Of a stretch of DNA of 64,000 bases, positions 1 to 10,752 are shown one piece after another. The DNA lies in NCBI RefSeq assembly GCF_031143425.1, contig NC_090439.1:351038027-351102026 (forward strand), in the 5' to 3' direction. How positions within the stretch are numbered: position 1 is the stretch's first letter; each line of letters starts with the position of its first letter. The position numbers and the translations under genes were made by a program. The notes beneath the pieces are model-generated. The model made no database searches, was not told the origin of the DNA, and worked only from the letters and a program-made list of their open reading frames with translations. Source of the stretch: Pleurodeles waltl. Lineage: Eukaryota; Chordata; Amphibia; Caudata; Salamandridae.

Positions 1-620
1 TCAACAGGCAAAGAGAACTTTCATAACTGAATGAAGGCAGTCACTGACTTGATGAGTGACAGCTGCCTCAAGCTCAACTCGGACAAGACAGAGATCCTTA
101 TCCTGGGCACCACCACTACTGCATGGGACAACTGCTGGTGGCCTAGAGCCTTCGGAACTGCCCCCTCTCCTACCAACCACGCATGCAACTGCAGCATCAC
201 CCACAACTCATCAGTTTCCATGACCCGCCAAGTCAACACCGTCTCATCTACATGCTTCCACACTCTCCGCCTACTCTGGAAGATCTTCAAATGGATACCC
301 ATTGACGCAAGAAGGACAGTCACTCACGCATTTGCCAGCAGTAAACTTGACTACGGCAATGCACTATATGCTGGAATCATCAAGAAACGCCAAACTAGAC
401 TTTAGAGAATACAGAACTCCATGGCCAGACTGATTCTGGACATCCCCGCCACAGCCACATCTCCAACCACCTCAGAGACCTACACTGGCTCCCCATCAAC
501 AAACGCATCACTTTCCAGTTTCTGACATATATGTACAAGGCCTTTGACAACCTCGGACCTGCCTACCTCAACCACCTCCTCTCCTTCTACACACTCTCCA
601 GGCAAATCTCCCATATTTTG
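1..620 (+). pseudogene. L2/CR1-like LINE reverse transcriptase, C-terminal fragment
   Basis: An open frame at 31-405 reads as the end of a non-LTR reverse transcriptase and the region after it. It has a KLNSDKTEIL motif near residues 15-24 and a KLDYGNALYAG motif near residue 110. After an in-frame TAG at 403-405 the same frame continues with RIQNSMARLILDIP. A frameshift then leads to LHWLPINKRITFQFL and the YMYKAF..GPAYLNHLL block typical of L2/CR1-like LINEs. The 5' part lies outside the window and the copy is clearly dead. The similarity is recognised from family motifs; the exact clade (L2, CR1 or Rex1) is not settled. Confidence 0.75.
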
Positions 621-838
621 GGTGAGGCCTTCATGTAGCTGGGGAACTCTTATTGACCAGTGTCCAGCACATGCATTTAAAATGGCTTCCATGTCTCCTT
701 CCTATGTCTAAGAATTGACAAAGGCATAGCAAGGGCCCACATGTAATGTAAACCACCCTGCCTTAGGGCTGTCAGACCTGCTGTAAGCGCGACTTACATC
801 TATTGCATGCAGTGTTAGGAAACATGGCACACAGGCTG
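621..838 (-). other. Probable LTR or 3' UTR remnant of the old gypsy element
   Basis: This non-coding stretch lies between the L2-like fragment and the end of the gypsy RNase H remnant on the minus strand, where the 3' LTR of a Gmr1-like element would sit. It shows no similarity by eye to the 3-kb LTRs at 31334 and 39590, so it would belong to a different family or be truncated. No second copy exists in the window, so the LTR boundaries cannot be set. Confidence 0.35.
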
Positions 839-3023
839 TGTGTGCCATGTTGTGTTTTCACCTTTGTCTTCACCAAGAAATGCTTCCTGCAGTGTCAGCC
901 TGGCATCTGCATTGGCATGGTCAGTCCCAGGTCTGTGTTCTACTGTCAAGTCCCTTCTCTGTAAGGAGATGGACCGCCCTAACATTTTGAGGTTTTCACC
1001 TTTCATTTGCATTAGCCATCTAAGACGCCTGTGGTCATTTTGAACAAGGAAGTGAGAGACAAACAAATATGGCCTCAGCTTCTTCAGGGACCAAACCACA
1101 GCAAAAGCTTACCTCTCAATGGCACACCAATGCTGCTCTCTTTAGGAGTAACCTCCTACTAATGAAAGCAACAGGTTGGTCATGGCCATCATCACTAATT
1201 TAGGATAGGACTGCTCCTATCCCTGGTTCAGAGGCATTGTCTGCATTATGGACTGCTTGGTGTAATCTAGAGCTTATAGAACAGGTGCTGAGCACATTCC
1301 TTCCTTTAGAGTGTCAACGACCTTTTGACAGCTCACTGCCCAGTTTGCTCTTTTGAGCATATTTTTGGAGGTCATTTCTGTGAGAGGTACCACAATGGTG
1401 CCACATCATTTTATAAACGTCCTGTAATACTCACTCAAGCCAAGGAGCGTCTTGACTTGGGTCTGGTTGGTTGGAGCTACCCGGTCCAGAAGTATATGGA
1501 TCTTGGGTTTTAGTGGTTGAACTTGGCCTCCACCTATGAGGTGATCTAAGTATACAACCTGACCCTGCCCTATCTGGCACTTGCTTGCCTTGATAGTGAG
1601 ACCTGCACTCTTCAAGGCCTCAATAACCTTGCCAATGCTCATCAAGTGATCCTGCCAGATAGAGTTAAAGACAGAAATATCATCAATATATGATGCACTA
1701 AAGTCTTCTAATCCAGCTAGGACTTTATTCACCAACCTTAGTAAGGTGGCTAAGGCATTCTTCAGTCCAAAAGGTATAACGGTAAACTGATAATGCCCAT
1801 CAGGAATGCTGAATGCTGATTTCTCTTTTGCTCCATGGACCAGACCTATCTGCCAGTACCCTGATGAGAGATTTAAAAAAATTAGATATTTTGCTGCCCC
1901 TAACCTGTCAATAAGTTCATCATCCCCAGGAATTGGGTGTGCATCTGTTTTGGTTACAGCATTGAGGCCCTATAGTCCACACAACACCTCATTTCTCTCT
2001 TTCTACCATAGGAATGAGGCTTGGGGACTAAGACAACTGGGCTGGCCCAGGGTCTCTCAGATTGGTCAATGACTCCCATTTTCAGCATCACGCTTGCTTC
2101 AGCTTTGATGCTTTCTTTGACATTATCAGATTGTCTGTAGATTTTATTTTTGACACTATGCTGTCCCCGGTGTCCATATCATGTGCACACCAGGTAATCT
2201 GACCAGGGGTCAAAGAGAAGAGCTCAGCATACTGATGCAAGATTTGCCTGCTGTCAGTCTAATGTTGGTCAGTGAGGTTTCTGAAAAGACCACTCCTTCA
2301 ATGGAGCCACCTTTGGGGTTGCTGGAGAGGAGATCAGGGAGGGGTTCACCCTCAGCTTCCTGTCCCTCATCTGTGACCATGAGCATGGTCATCTCAGCTC
2401 TGTCATGATAGGGTTCAAGGCAATTGACTTGTATAACCCTTTTGGGGTTCCTCCAAGATCCAAAGTACACCAGGTAGGTTACTTTCCCTTTTCTTTCTAG
2501 GATAGAGTGGGGTCCACTCCATTTGTCCTGGAGGGCCTTAGGAGCCATTTGCTCCAACCCCACACCGTCTGTCCTGCCTGGAACTCCACCAGTGCAGACT
2601 CTTGGTGATACCAGAGCTCCTGGAGCTCTTGGATGGCCTCAAGATTTTTAGATCCTTTTTCCACGTACTCAGCCATTCGATCACGAAGCCCAGGAATATA
2701 GTCCACAACATCCTGTTTTTGTCTTGGAGAGGTCCCACTTATCCCTCCTTCACAAGGCAAAGTGGTCTCCTTGCAGGATGCCCAAACAGAAGTTCAAATG
2801 TGGAAGAACCTACTCCCTTCTGTGGCACTTCCCTGTAGGGAAAAAGAAGGTATGGAAGTAAGACATCCCTTTTCCTTCTGAGTTTTTCACGGAGTCCTCC
2901 AATCATACTTTTTAATGTCTTGTTGAATCTTTCAGCAAGGCCATTGGTTTGTGGGTAATGTGGGCTAGTGAACTTACAGGTCACACCACATGCGGCCCAC
3001 ATGTGTTTCAGGTAGCCATACAT
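839..3023 (-). pseudogene. Gmr1-like Ty3/gypsy pol remnant (integrase end, RT, RNase H)
   Basis: Read on the minus strand, this decayed pol follows the same domain order as the intact element at 34360-37532. The integrase C-terminal half (about 3023-2430) includes an HYPQTNGLAERFNKTLK block carrying the catalytic Glu. An acidic linker follows (DEGQEAEGEPLPDLLSS, about 2380-2310). Reverse transcriptase follows, with the YIDD catalytic box near 1690, and then RNase H with a final HRPGTDHANADA segment near 900. Frameshifts and stops break it into at least five frames. The integrase is cut at 3023 by Harbinger A and resumes at 22609. Integrase upstream of RT is the Gmr1-type order. Confidence 0.88.
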
Positions 3024-3026
3024 TAA

Positions 3027-3599
3027 GGTGGTCATTATGAAATTGGTGGTAAATGCACCTACCGCCGCGGTGATGGCCGCCAACATACCACCACAGTGGC
3101 GAATATCCGTTCTCCATATTATGACACACACACACCAATCTGACAGAATACTGCCACATACACAAATCTGCCAGCCCAAAGGTCAGTGTTAAAGTGTTGG
3201 TACCAACACCCATAACGTTGCGCCAACAGAACAATGCCCACCACATCATGACCCACGAATCACCACGGCAGACATTCACTGTGGCTAAACCATTGGCGGT
3301 ACACACCGGCGCGCTCAAAATGGACACCCAAATGCTAAACTACACAACATTGGCCAATTCCAAAAACACACACTTGACTCTCATACACACATCACAAAGC
3401 AGCAATATAAAACACACACCCACATTACCCACAACCCTTTACAAATACAAATTATTGGCACCAGACTGACACCAAGACCACTGCGACAACAAGACACGCA
3501 CACACACCACATACACCCATACATCCCTCACACACCACACTTTACACGCACAACCACAGTACCCAACACCCACACACTTACACACACCACACAACACCC
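3027..3599 (+). promoter_or_regulatory. Harbinger A left terminal and 5' non-coding region
   Basis: The terminal inverted repeat is followed by a GC-rich subterminal block containing the palindrome-like TACCGCCGCGGT (about 3060). After it comes an A/C-rich stretch with CA-repeat tracts up to the gene 1 start codon. The same order recurs at the left end of Harbinger C (55984-56583) and, inverted, at the right end of Harbinger B (52540-52945). The conserved subterminal block is a plausible binding site for the element's own proteins; that role is inferred. Confidence 0.6.
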
Positions 3600-3977
3600 A
3601 TGTCCCCACAAAGGCACCCCCGTTTCATTGATGAGGAGTTGCGGGTCATGGTGAAAGAAATAGTCAGGGTTGAGCCATAACTGTTTAGAGCAAAGGCACA
3701 GCAAATACCCATTGCCAGGAAGATGGAGCTATGGCGAAGAATAGTGGACAGGGTATACGTCGTGGGACAGCATCCAAGAACAAGGGACGACATCAGGAAG
3801 AGGTGGAACGACCTACGGGGAAGGTACGTTGTGTGGCAGCAAGGCACCAGCTCGCCATGCAGAGTACTGGTGGTGGACACCCACCTCCTCGCCCACAGCT
3901 CACAGCATGGGAGAAGCATGTCTTGGCAATACTGCATCCCGAGGGACTCACTGGAGTTGCCAAAGGACTGGACACTG
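3600..3977 (+). pseudogene. Harbinger A gene 1, exon 1 (Myb/SANT-like, NAIF1-like domain)
   Basis: An ATG at 3600 opens a frame with a Myb/SANT-like helix pattern: RFIDEELRVMVKEI at the start, then MELWRRIVDRV, and DDIRKRWNDLRG as the third helix around residues 60-75. This pattern matches the Myb_DNA-bind_5 type found in the accessory protein of Harbinger elements and in NAIF1. A TAA interrupts the frame at codon 27 where Harbinger C has CAG, so this copy is dead. The exon ends at a GT donor at 3978-3979. The LINE inserted eight bases downstream, within the intron. Confidence 0.75.
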
Positions 3978-4408
3978 GTGAGTCATCATCATCATCATTT
4001 GAGCTTTATTTCAGCAGCAAAGACCATAAAAGCAATGCAAATACACACATAGGATCACAATTCACAATACAACGTATAACATTTGGATACAATACTTAAA
4101 AAGCTTTTACATTGCCAAGGCCCAGGGCATACAAGTCAAACACTGAGTTATTCTATAAAAAATACATATGGCTGGATTTACTTGAGTTCCATGAGCCTAT
4201 AGCGTAAATAATTGACCATACTTATGTTCTAAGTCAAACAAATAACACCTAAAACTTTGACAAGTAGATTTGAATTCCTGGAACCTTGATATTCTCCTCC
4301 CCATATTGCAAAGAGGTCTATTTAGGTACAAATATATAATCAAGAATCTAAAATAACAATACTAAATCAATTTTAAAAAACAGTCTCTATCCTTAAGTAG
4401 ATATTGTA

Positions 4409-5328
4409 TCAGTACATAAGGCTTGTTCTAATACGCCATATTGCTGCTAAAAACATTGCCACAGCGTACACCGCCGGCCCATGGGTGCTAGTACTACAAA
4501 TCCTAAGGGCCGAGTGGCGATCCCTAATGCCCATGTAGTTACAGAGATGTCTTATCCAACTGGCCCTTTGTTTTTTATATGCAGGGCAGTGGAATAAAAG
4601 ATGACTGATTGATTCCCTAGTATTGCACCCCATCAGGCAGAGATCTGTTAGACTAACTGATAGCTTCCATCCAGAGGTAAGATCAGGCACTGGTAAAGAT
4701 AAGTGCATGTGCCACAGGATGTGAAATATTATCAAGAAAGTGCTCAAACTCATAATGAGATTGAATGATAAAAAACTGTCCGTCATGCTACCTGACGGGA
4801 CAGCTGCTAGAGTTGATGTTTGTACACTCACCCAGTAAGCATCCTTGAAAATCTGCAAGGCATTTTTTGGAAGATGCAAAGGATCTGCCCAATAAGAGCC
4901 CAATCCAAGTTTGAGGAAACTTCTTTTTACATACTGGCACCATGGGATTTTCTCCACCTGGGGGACTCTCAAGAGCGCTCCTAGCCATATCCTATAAGGA
5001 TCTAAAGCTGCTGTGGACCAAATCCGAATCCAATATTGCAGCGGTCTCAGAGCAGCAATGTCTATAATAGAATACAAATGTAGGTCCATCCAAATAGTCA
5101 GGGTAGGAGAGCTCAAGGGAACCCTTAACAGGGCTTTGATAAAAAGGATCTCTGCTCTCTCCATATCGTAAAGTTTGCCATAACCCCACAACTCAGCGCC
5201 ATACCAAGCACACACTCTAACCTGCATTTTATAAATATCCACTGCAGGTGTGATGGGGAAGGTATGAGTTCTAGCAGCAAATCTCAGAATACCCCATGAT
5301 TTTTGTTTAAGGGACATAGGACACTTTG
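4409..5328 (-). pseudogene. LINE ORF2, C-terminal part
   Basis: An open frame of about 300 residues reads on the minus strand as the thumb and C-terminal region of a LINE ORF2. It includes a VCAWYGAELWGY segment after the RT core and a C-terminal cysteine/histidine motif, MGCNTRESISHLLFHCPAY, which corresponds to the CCHC-like zinc motif at the end of many APE-type LINE proteins. The frame is open to 5317, beside the hairpin element that separates it from the RT catalytic core. Codons are largely intact, so the LINE is not very old. Confidence 0.8.
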
Positions 5329-5955
5329 GCGGTCATTCTGACCGCGGCGGTCGGCGGTCGCCGCCCGCCAAGCGGTTCCCGCCGAAAGACCGCACCGCGG
5401 TCAAATGACCGTGGCGGTCATTCCGGCTTTCCCGCTGGGCCGGCGGGCAAACGCCAGAAGACCGCCGGCCGGCCCGGCGGGAAAGCCCCTTCAACAATGA
5501 AGCGGGCTCGGAATGGAGCCGGCGGAGTTGAAGGGGTGCGACGGGTGCAGTGGCACCCGTCGCGATTTTCACTGTCTGCTAAGCAGACAGTGAAAACCTT
5601 TGTGGGGCCCTGTTAGGGGGCCCCTGCACTGCCCATGCCAGTGGCATGGGCAGTGCAGGGGCCCCCAGGGGCCCCACGGCACCCGTTCCCACCATCCTGG
5701 TTCCGGCGGTGGACACCGCCAGAAACAGGCTGGCGGTAAGGGGGTTGGAATCCCCATGGCGGTGCTGCAAGCAGCGCCGCCATGGCGGGTTCCCTGGGCC
5801 AGCGGGAAACTGGCGGGAAACCGCCGGCTCCCCTTTTCCGACCGCGGCTTTACCGCCGCGGTCAGAATCGCCAAGGAAGCACCGCCAGCCTGTTGGCGGT
5901 GCTTTCGCCGCACTCCGCCATGGCGGTCATGGACCGCCAAGGTCAGAATGACCCC
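5329..5955. mobile_element. Multi-hairpin foldback element MH1
   Basis: A GC-rich 627-bp element bounded by GCGGTCATTCTGAC at the left and GTCAGAATGACCCC at the right, with the 5-bp target duplication CTTTG (5324-5328 and 5956-5960). Inside is a row of inverted repeats. At 5538-5563 there are 11-bp perfect arms, at 5566-5596 15-bp perfect arms around one base, and at 5616-5666 25-bp perfect arms around one base. An imperfect GC-rich foldback lies near 5425-5490. It has no credible gene. The 5-bp duplication does not fit Harbinger (3 bp), and I cannot assign a superfamily. Confidence 0.85.
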
Positions 5956-6225
5956 CTTTGTCATGTGTGAAGACCATTTATGGGAATTTTCTAATCTAAT
6001 TCCCAAATAGTCAAAAGCAGTAACACGTTCTAGGGCCTCGCCATCCAGCATTATGCTTTTCTTTGCTCCAAATTTTGGGTCACCAAATACTATGCATTTG
6101 GTTTTGGAGCTGTTTATTTGTAGGCCGTAGTCCCTGCAGAAACCCAAACATTTCCCCAGAAGCCTAGATAATCCAGAGGCAGTCTGGGATAATAGCAGGG
6201 TGTCATCAGAAAACAACAAACACAG
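5956..6225 (-). pseudogene. LINE RT catalytic-box segment between two hairpin elements
   Basis: A short LINE piece stranded between MH1 and MH2. On the minus strand it reads LCLLFSDDTLLLSQT, the F/Y-x-DD catalytic box of reverse transcriptase. It continues through QINSSKTKCIVFG and AFDYLGIRL, motifs that follow the box in non-LTR RTs. Its frame continues the RT start at 6830-7884 and the C-terminal part at 4409-5328 once the two insertions are ignored. Confidence 0.85.
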
Positions 6226-6829
6226 GGGGTCATTCTGACCCAAAAATGACGAAAGCACCGCCAACAGGCTGGCGGTGCTTTCTTCCCTATTCTGACCGCG
6301 GCGGTACCGCCGTGGTCGCACCGCCGGGGCCGGCGGTTTCCCGCCGTTTATGCCCCGGCGGTGATAATCCGCCAGGGCAACGCTGCAAGCAGCGCTGCCC
6401 TGGGGATTATGACCCCCTTACCGCCAGCCTGTTTCTGGCGGTTTGCACCGCCAGGAAGAGGCTGGCGGTAAGGGATGTCCTGGGGACCCTGGGGGCCCCT
6501 GCACTGCCCATGCCACTGGCATGGGCAGTGCAGGGGCCCCCTAACAGGGCCCCGGCCAGCTTTTCACTGTCTGCATAGCAGACAGTGAAAAGCGCGACGG
6601 GTGCAACTGCACCCGTCGCACGGTCGCAACACCGCCGGCTCCATTAGGAGCCGGCTCCTGTTTTGCGGCCTCATTCCCGCTGGGCCGGCGGGCGCAAACT
6701 TGGTTTGCGCCCGCCGGCCCAGCGGGAATGTCGGAATGGGGGCTGCGTGAGTGCGGCCGCATTGGCGGCCGCATGGCGGTTTCCGTCTGGCGGGCGGCGG
6801 TAGCCGGCCGCCAAGGTCGGAATGACCCC
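6226..6829. mobile_element. Multi-hairpin foldback element MH2
   Basis: A 604-bp relative of MH1 in the opposite orientation. It begins GGGGTCATTCTGAC and ends GTCGGAATGACCCC, with target duplication CACAG (6221-6225 and 6830-6834). Its perfect hairpins are: 6491-6541 (25-bp arms, same core as MH1), 6561-6591 (14-bp arms), 6594-6619 (12-bp arms) and 6672-6730 (28-bp arms around a 3-base loop). There is no credible coding sequence; the open frames over it are by-products of GC-rich DNA. Confidence 0.87.
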
Positions 6830-7957
6830 CACAGTGTCTTAATCCCCCCCAATTTCAGAGCATCATTTGAACTATCAAATAGATACAGGATGCAAGCATT
6901 TATGAAAAGTAGAAAGAGGGTGGGATCCAAGACATAGCCCTGCCTAACACCTCTCTGTATGGTTAACTCATCAGATAACTCACTATGCTTTCCCCACCTT
7001 ACTCTAGCAATACTCCCTGAGTACAGTTCCCTAATCAAATTTAACAAGGGGCCCGGAACTCCGATTTTAGCCAGGGTCTCCCAAAGCTTGGCACGAGGAA
7101 CCAAATCAAAGGCGGATCTAAGATCAGCAAAGGCAACAAACAGTCTACCGGCGTCCAGGTCCACCACCTTCCATTTAATTGTGAGAAAGCGAAAGACCTG
7201 GTCCACCGTGGACGTCTTCCGCCTAAAACCCGCTTGCAAAAGACTTAAGGACCCAATATCCTCTATCCAGGCTCTAAGCCTACCCCAAACCTGGAAAGAA
7301 AAGATCTTTTGGAAGTTATCTAAAAGGCTATATTTCCCCAGAGCCAATTTGTCCCCTTTTTTGTAAATAGGGACAATTATTGTACCCTTCCAGGAATGGG
7401 GCAGGATGTTACTCTCCAGAATAGCATTTGAAACTTGGTTAATGTAAGGGCCCCATAATTTCAAATCAGACTTATAAAGGTCAGATGGAATCCCATCTAA
7501 TCCAGGAGCCTTCACTGATTTTTGGGCCATGATAGCTATCTCTGTTTCTTTCTTAGTGAACGGTGAAATAGCACCTGTCCTGTCGATCTTATCCGTATGT
7601 GCACCCTCTATGTCAGCTGCAATAGCAAGGTCCCGACTGTAGAGTTTGGTAAAATGTGAGATCCAGGTTTTTGGAGAAATATGGCAATCAGGCCTGGAAC
7701 TAAATTTTCGTCCTTCTTGGGAAACCAAGGACCAGAAGCACTTAGCATCTGAGTCCTTTGCTGCTGCCAACAAGTCCTGCCATATCTCCTCCACCCACTG
7801 TGCCTTACTAGACTTGATTGCGGCAACATAGTCTCGCCTTGCCAACGTTATAGCTGATCTATCCTGTTGTCTAACCACATCCACAAGGCCATCTTTGGCC
7901 CTCCCGCAGGCGTTATTGAACCAAGGGTTTTGTTTGTGGACACTGCGCCTCCCGTTA
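6830..7957 (-). pseudogene. LINE reverse transcriptase, N-terminal part
   Basis: A minus-strand frame (start near 7884) with the RT landmarks in order. These are a KAPGLDGIPSDLYK block, the SWKGTIIVPIYKKGDK segment, LLQAGFRRKTST, a VAFADLRSAFDLVPR box carrying the first catalytic Asp, and RGVRQGYVLDPTLFLLFIN. The frame runs directly into MH2, where coding ends. The region 7885-7957 is the 5' truncation end of the LINE. No endonuclease domain is present. Confidence 0.85.
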
Positions 7958-8290
7958 GTGAGTCAACATTTACTACTTATCACCATACCTGCATGCCATC
8001 TCACACCCTCACCCTCACTCCCATCACTCCACTCGATTCAACACACTGCACCTACACATATGACAAACCCCAATGCCAAGCTAGGCATGCGATACCAATG
8101 CATGGACAGCCTTCCCAGTCCTGCATGTACACCCATCACAAAAGCATGCACAGCATGGAGAACTAACAATCCCACAATACATCACCATACACAAACAAAG
8201 GTGGCAGGGCAACAACAAAGACAGAGGGAAGCTAGGGATGTACAAAATGTCACAGACATGAAGCATAATACATCACTTATATCCCCACAG

Positions 8291-9029
8291 GTGCCCCAGC
8301 CAATCTCAGCGGAGAGGAGGTGCCACAACTAACCAGTCCCCCAAAAGAAGAAGCCCCCAGTGATGACAGCAACTCTGGACTTCAGGATCTGGATGAACTA
8401 CCTGGCCCATCAGGGACCACTGGTCAGTCGGTCACCGCACCCCACTCCCAGTCAACCACAGAGTGTCTCCCATCAGTACCTAACACCACAGCACCCACAC
8501 AGCGTCCCCCCACCTCTATCCCCAGGACACGTCAATCAGCAGTGTGCCCACCGGTACAGGGACCCTAGTCCACACCTCACACCCAAGACAATCAGGGACC
8601 GGGGTCAGTGGCAGTGGGCACACCATTCAGGGGACAAGGGCGACGGGCAACAGGGACACTGGGAGGACCGCTGTGTGCCAGTGGGAGGACAGGCCCAGGG
8701 AACCAACTCTTCAGGAGCCACTCACCAATGTCCTAGGGGCTTACCAACAATTCCAGGACACGATGGGCCAGATTCTTAACAACACGCATGAGAACAAGCG
8801 GCTGCAGGAGGAACACCACCATCATCTCCGTAGAAGGGGTACTGGCAGACATGGCCATCATCATGAGGGAATCGACCGCCTATCAGTGGACCCCTACCAC
8901 TAGCCAGTCTATTGACCAGCCCTCCACTTCTCCTGCAGCTGGTGGGAAGGAGGCCCTGCCACTGGACCCAAAGGCCACCAGCACACTTCCCCCTGCAGAA
9001 GGTTCCCTGCGGCCCAGACCCAGGGTACT
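8291..9029 (+). pseudogene. Harbinger A gene 1, exon 2 (C-terminal part)
   Basis: It follows a CCCCACAG acceptor (8283-8290). The sequence aligns by eye with exon 2 of gene 1 in Harbinger C (57289-58074): an acidic Ser-rich start (SDDSNSGLQDLDE), a Pro/Thr/Gln-rich middle with RTRQSAV, a coiled-coil-like stretch, and a basic tail starting near 9000. Several frameshifts spread the coding over different frames. At about 9030 the basic tail runs straight into sequence of the oppositely oriented nuclease gene, which marks an internal deletion. Confidence 0.65.
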
Positions 9030-9600
9030 TGTCAGTGACGTGGGAGATGTACTGATCCACCAGGCACACCATTTGCATATTCAGTGAGTGGAAACTCTTC
9101 CGATTCCTGAACATCTGTTCATTCTGGCGGGGGCGAATGCAATTTCTGTACCGTCAATGGCCCACATAATATTGGGTATATGTCCCATTGCATAGAATCT
9201 TCACAGTGGTCAAATTTTCCATGAGGGGGAAAGAAATGTAGCTGCACATATGTTTCACCAAGGCAGACAATAACCTTGCAAGCCTGATTGAGAACATTGG
9301 CTGTGACCTTCATGCTGCCAAGCCCACGGTCACTTGCAAAGAACCAGTTGCCAGGAAGTGGAGCACTGATAGAACCTGCACAAGAGGGGGGAGCCCAATG
9401 GGATGACGGATAGCTGATATCAGGTCAGGCTCCAATTGTACACACAGCTCTGTGATTGTGGCCCTGTCCAGTCTATAGGTAAGTATAATGTGCCTGCCCT
9501 CCATTGTAGCCAAGTCCATCGGAGGTCTTTACACAGGGGTTTGTCTCCTCCTCCTATTCATCCGCAGTGGTAGGTATCTAAGGAACACAAGAGTGAGTAG
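9030..9600 (-). pseudogene. Harbinger A DDE nuclease (HARBI1-like), N-terminal half only
   Basis: On the minus strand the frame at 9519-9310 reads ATMEGRHIILTYRLDRATITELC, then PLVQVLSVLHFLATGSLQ. This is the N-terminal helical region of Harbinger nucleases and matches Harbinger C closely. Further down, a decayed stretch corresponds to the segment around the first catalytic Asp, and FRNRKSFHSLNMQMVCLVDQ follows. The gene then stops at the deletion junction near 9030, so the second Asp and the Glu are gone. It cannot be an active transposase. Confidence 0.75.
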
Positions 9601-10029
9601 GCCATCACAATTAGAACAATGGAACCACCACCTCAGTGTGCATACAGCATTAATGTGATTGGACAGTGGGAATGGCAATGTATGTGCAATTTTCATACAT
9701 GACACAGTTATGGAAGAACTGTATGTAGTCCACCACCATGAAATGGCGACCGCCTGTCCTGTATCTAGGGACAGGTGGAAGTGATGTAACTCCTCCGACG
9801 TTGGGCATTGTGGTGGAAGGTGGTCTTGCACCGCCGTGCAATTCGTCATTGGCTAATATGGGGCTCTATGGAGTACAGTGGCTAATGGGGATCAGCGGCA
9901 GTGGTGATGGTGTACACTGCTGCAGACGTGACCGGCATTTTCTGTCCATAACCTCCACTTGATTCCTGGCTTTCCACTGAACAGCACCTACACTGCGTGT
10001 GCTACTATGACCTGTGTCTGGAACCTACC
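9601..10029. promoter_or_regulatory. Divergent spacer between nuclease gene and gene 3 (Harbinger A)
   Basis: This spacer separates the minus-strand nuclease gene from the plus-strand gene 3 start at 10030. It aligns with 59641-60085 of Harbinger C, including a block around 9740-9790 that matches the region near 59800. The minus strand probably holds a 5' exon of the nuclease gene, but I cannot fix its boundaries. Both genes must be promoted from here; no TATA box is obvious. Confidence 0.4.
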
Positions 10030-10142
10030 ATGGCCCATGTGACCCGGGAAAGGGCCCCTGCCTTCACTTTGGAGGAATTGGAGTGCTTGGAGGATGGGGT
10101 CCAACCCAGTGTGGATAGCTGTATGGGCCTGCAGACCAACAG
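10030..10142 (+). pseudogene. Harbinger A gene 3, exon 1
   Basis: An ATG at 10030 gives about 37 codons with RAPAFTLEELECLEDG, the first helix of a Myb/SANT-like domain. It ends at a GTAAGT donor (10143). It matches exon 1 of gene 3 in Harbinger C (60086-60199) in position and sequence, apart from a one-base length difference that would shift the frame into exon 2. The retrovirus inserted 20 bases into the following intron. Confidence 0.7.
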
Positions 10143-10166
10143 GTAAGTACACCTTGGGCATGATGC

Positions 10167-10752
10167 TGAGGAACCGGGAGAAAATGTCGCTGATTCTCTC
10201 TCAGCGGTAGAGGGACACCCTAAGTCCTCAGGGTATATAGTCATACATTGCACAAACCAGACAGAGTCACCAACTGTAGGAGAAAAGATAAGTTTTATTG
10301 GATGGTTTACTAGCCCGAGCCAGTACAGAGTCCCAGGACAGTCAAGTGACTATCCTACAGAGGCTGCCCCTTCACTCTGGGGCACCCAACCTTATATACA
10401 CACAAAACTGCTTAATCAGAGGACAACTCCACCCCAGTGTATTCAAGGTCCTCTGCGGCCTTCAGAATATTTCAGGGATACACGTATGGTGGTAGAAGGT
10501 ACAGATGCAGCTGGCAGGAGGTGGCAACGACCTGTACAAACCTTTTCTGGCAGTTACTGATTAAGCACAAACATTCTCGGAACTACGGTTAGAACAAGTA
10601 AATTACAGCGATAAGTAGATTTCAGCCCAAGGCTGTGAACACAAGGTCAATCATCAAAGTTCAGGAGGTTTGTCAAGCACATGGCAACATAATAAAGATA
10701 AACAGATGCCTAGCAGCTATGGTGTATGATTAACTTTATGTATATTTTCTCA
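10167..10752 (-). repeat. Retroviral 3' LTR
   Basis: The 586-bp LTR, read on the minus strand, starts TGAGAAAATA and ends TTCCTCA. It contains a TATATAAG box (about 10391-10400) and an AATAAA signal (10294-10299), giving a short R-U5. It is nearly identical to the copy at 18017-18585. Differences include a 5' patch next to the polypurine tract and a short insertion near 10180-10195, where the 5' LTR lacks about 16 bases. Confidence 0.92.

Larger units (their letters stand above)
3986..7957 (-). mobile_element. 5'-truncated APE-type LINE inserted in the gene 1 intron of Harbinger A
   Basis: This is a minus-strand LINE lacking its endonuclease region. It is bounded by the 8-bp duplication GTGAGTCA (3978-3985 and 7958-7965). 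The uninterrupted intron in Harbinger C (around 56963-57030) shows the empty-site order. The 3' end has an AATAAA signal (4005-4010 on the complement) followed by an (ATG)n-type tail. Two multi-hairpin elements interrupt it at 5329-5955 and 6226-6829. Its RT and C-terminal zinc region resemble those of the full-length LINE at 26076-43148, but the tails differ, so it is a related rather than identical family. Confidence 0.85.

Noticed and set aside
5569..6321. A LINE protein running through MH1 and MH2
   Set aside because: The hairpin elements have their own ends and target duplications; the frame through them is accidental.
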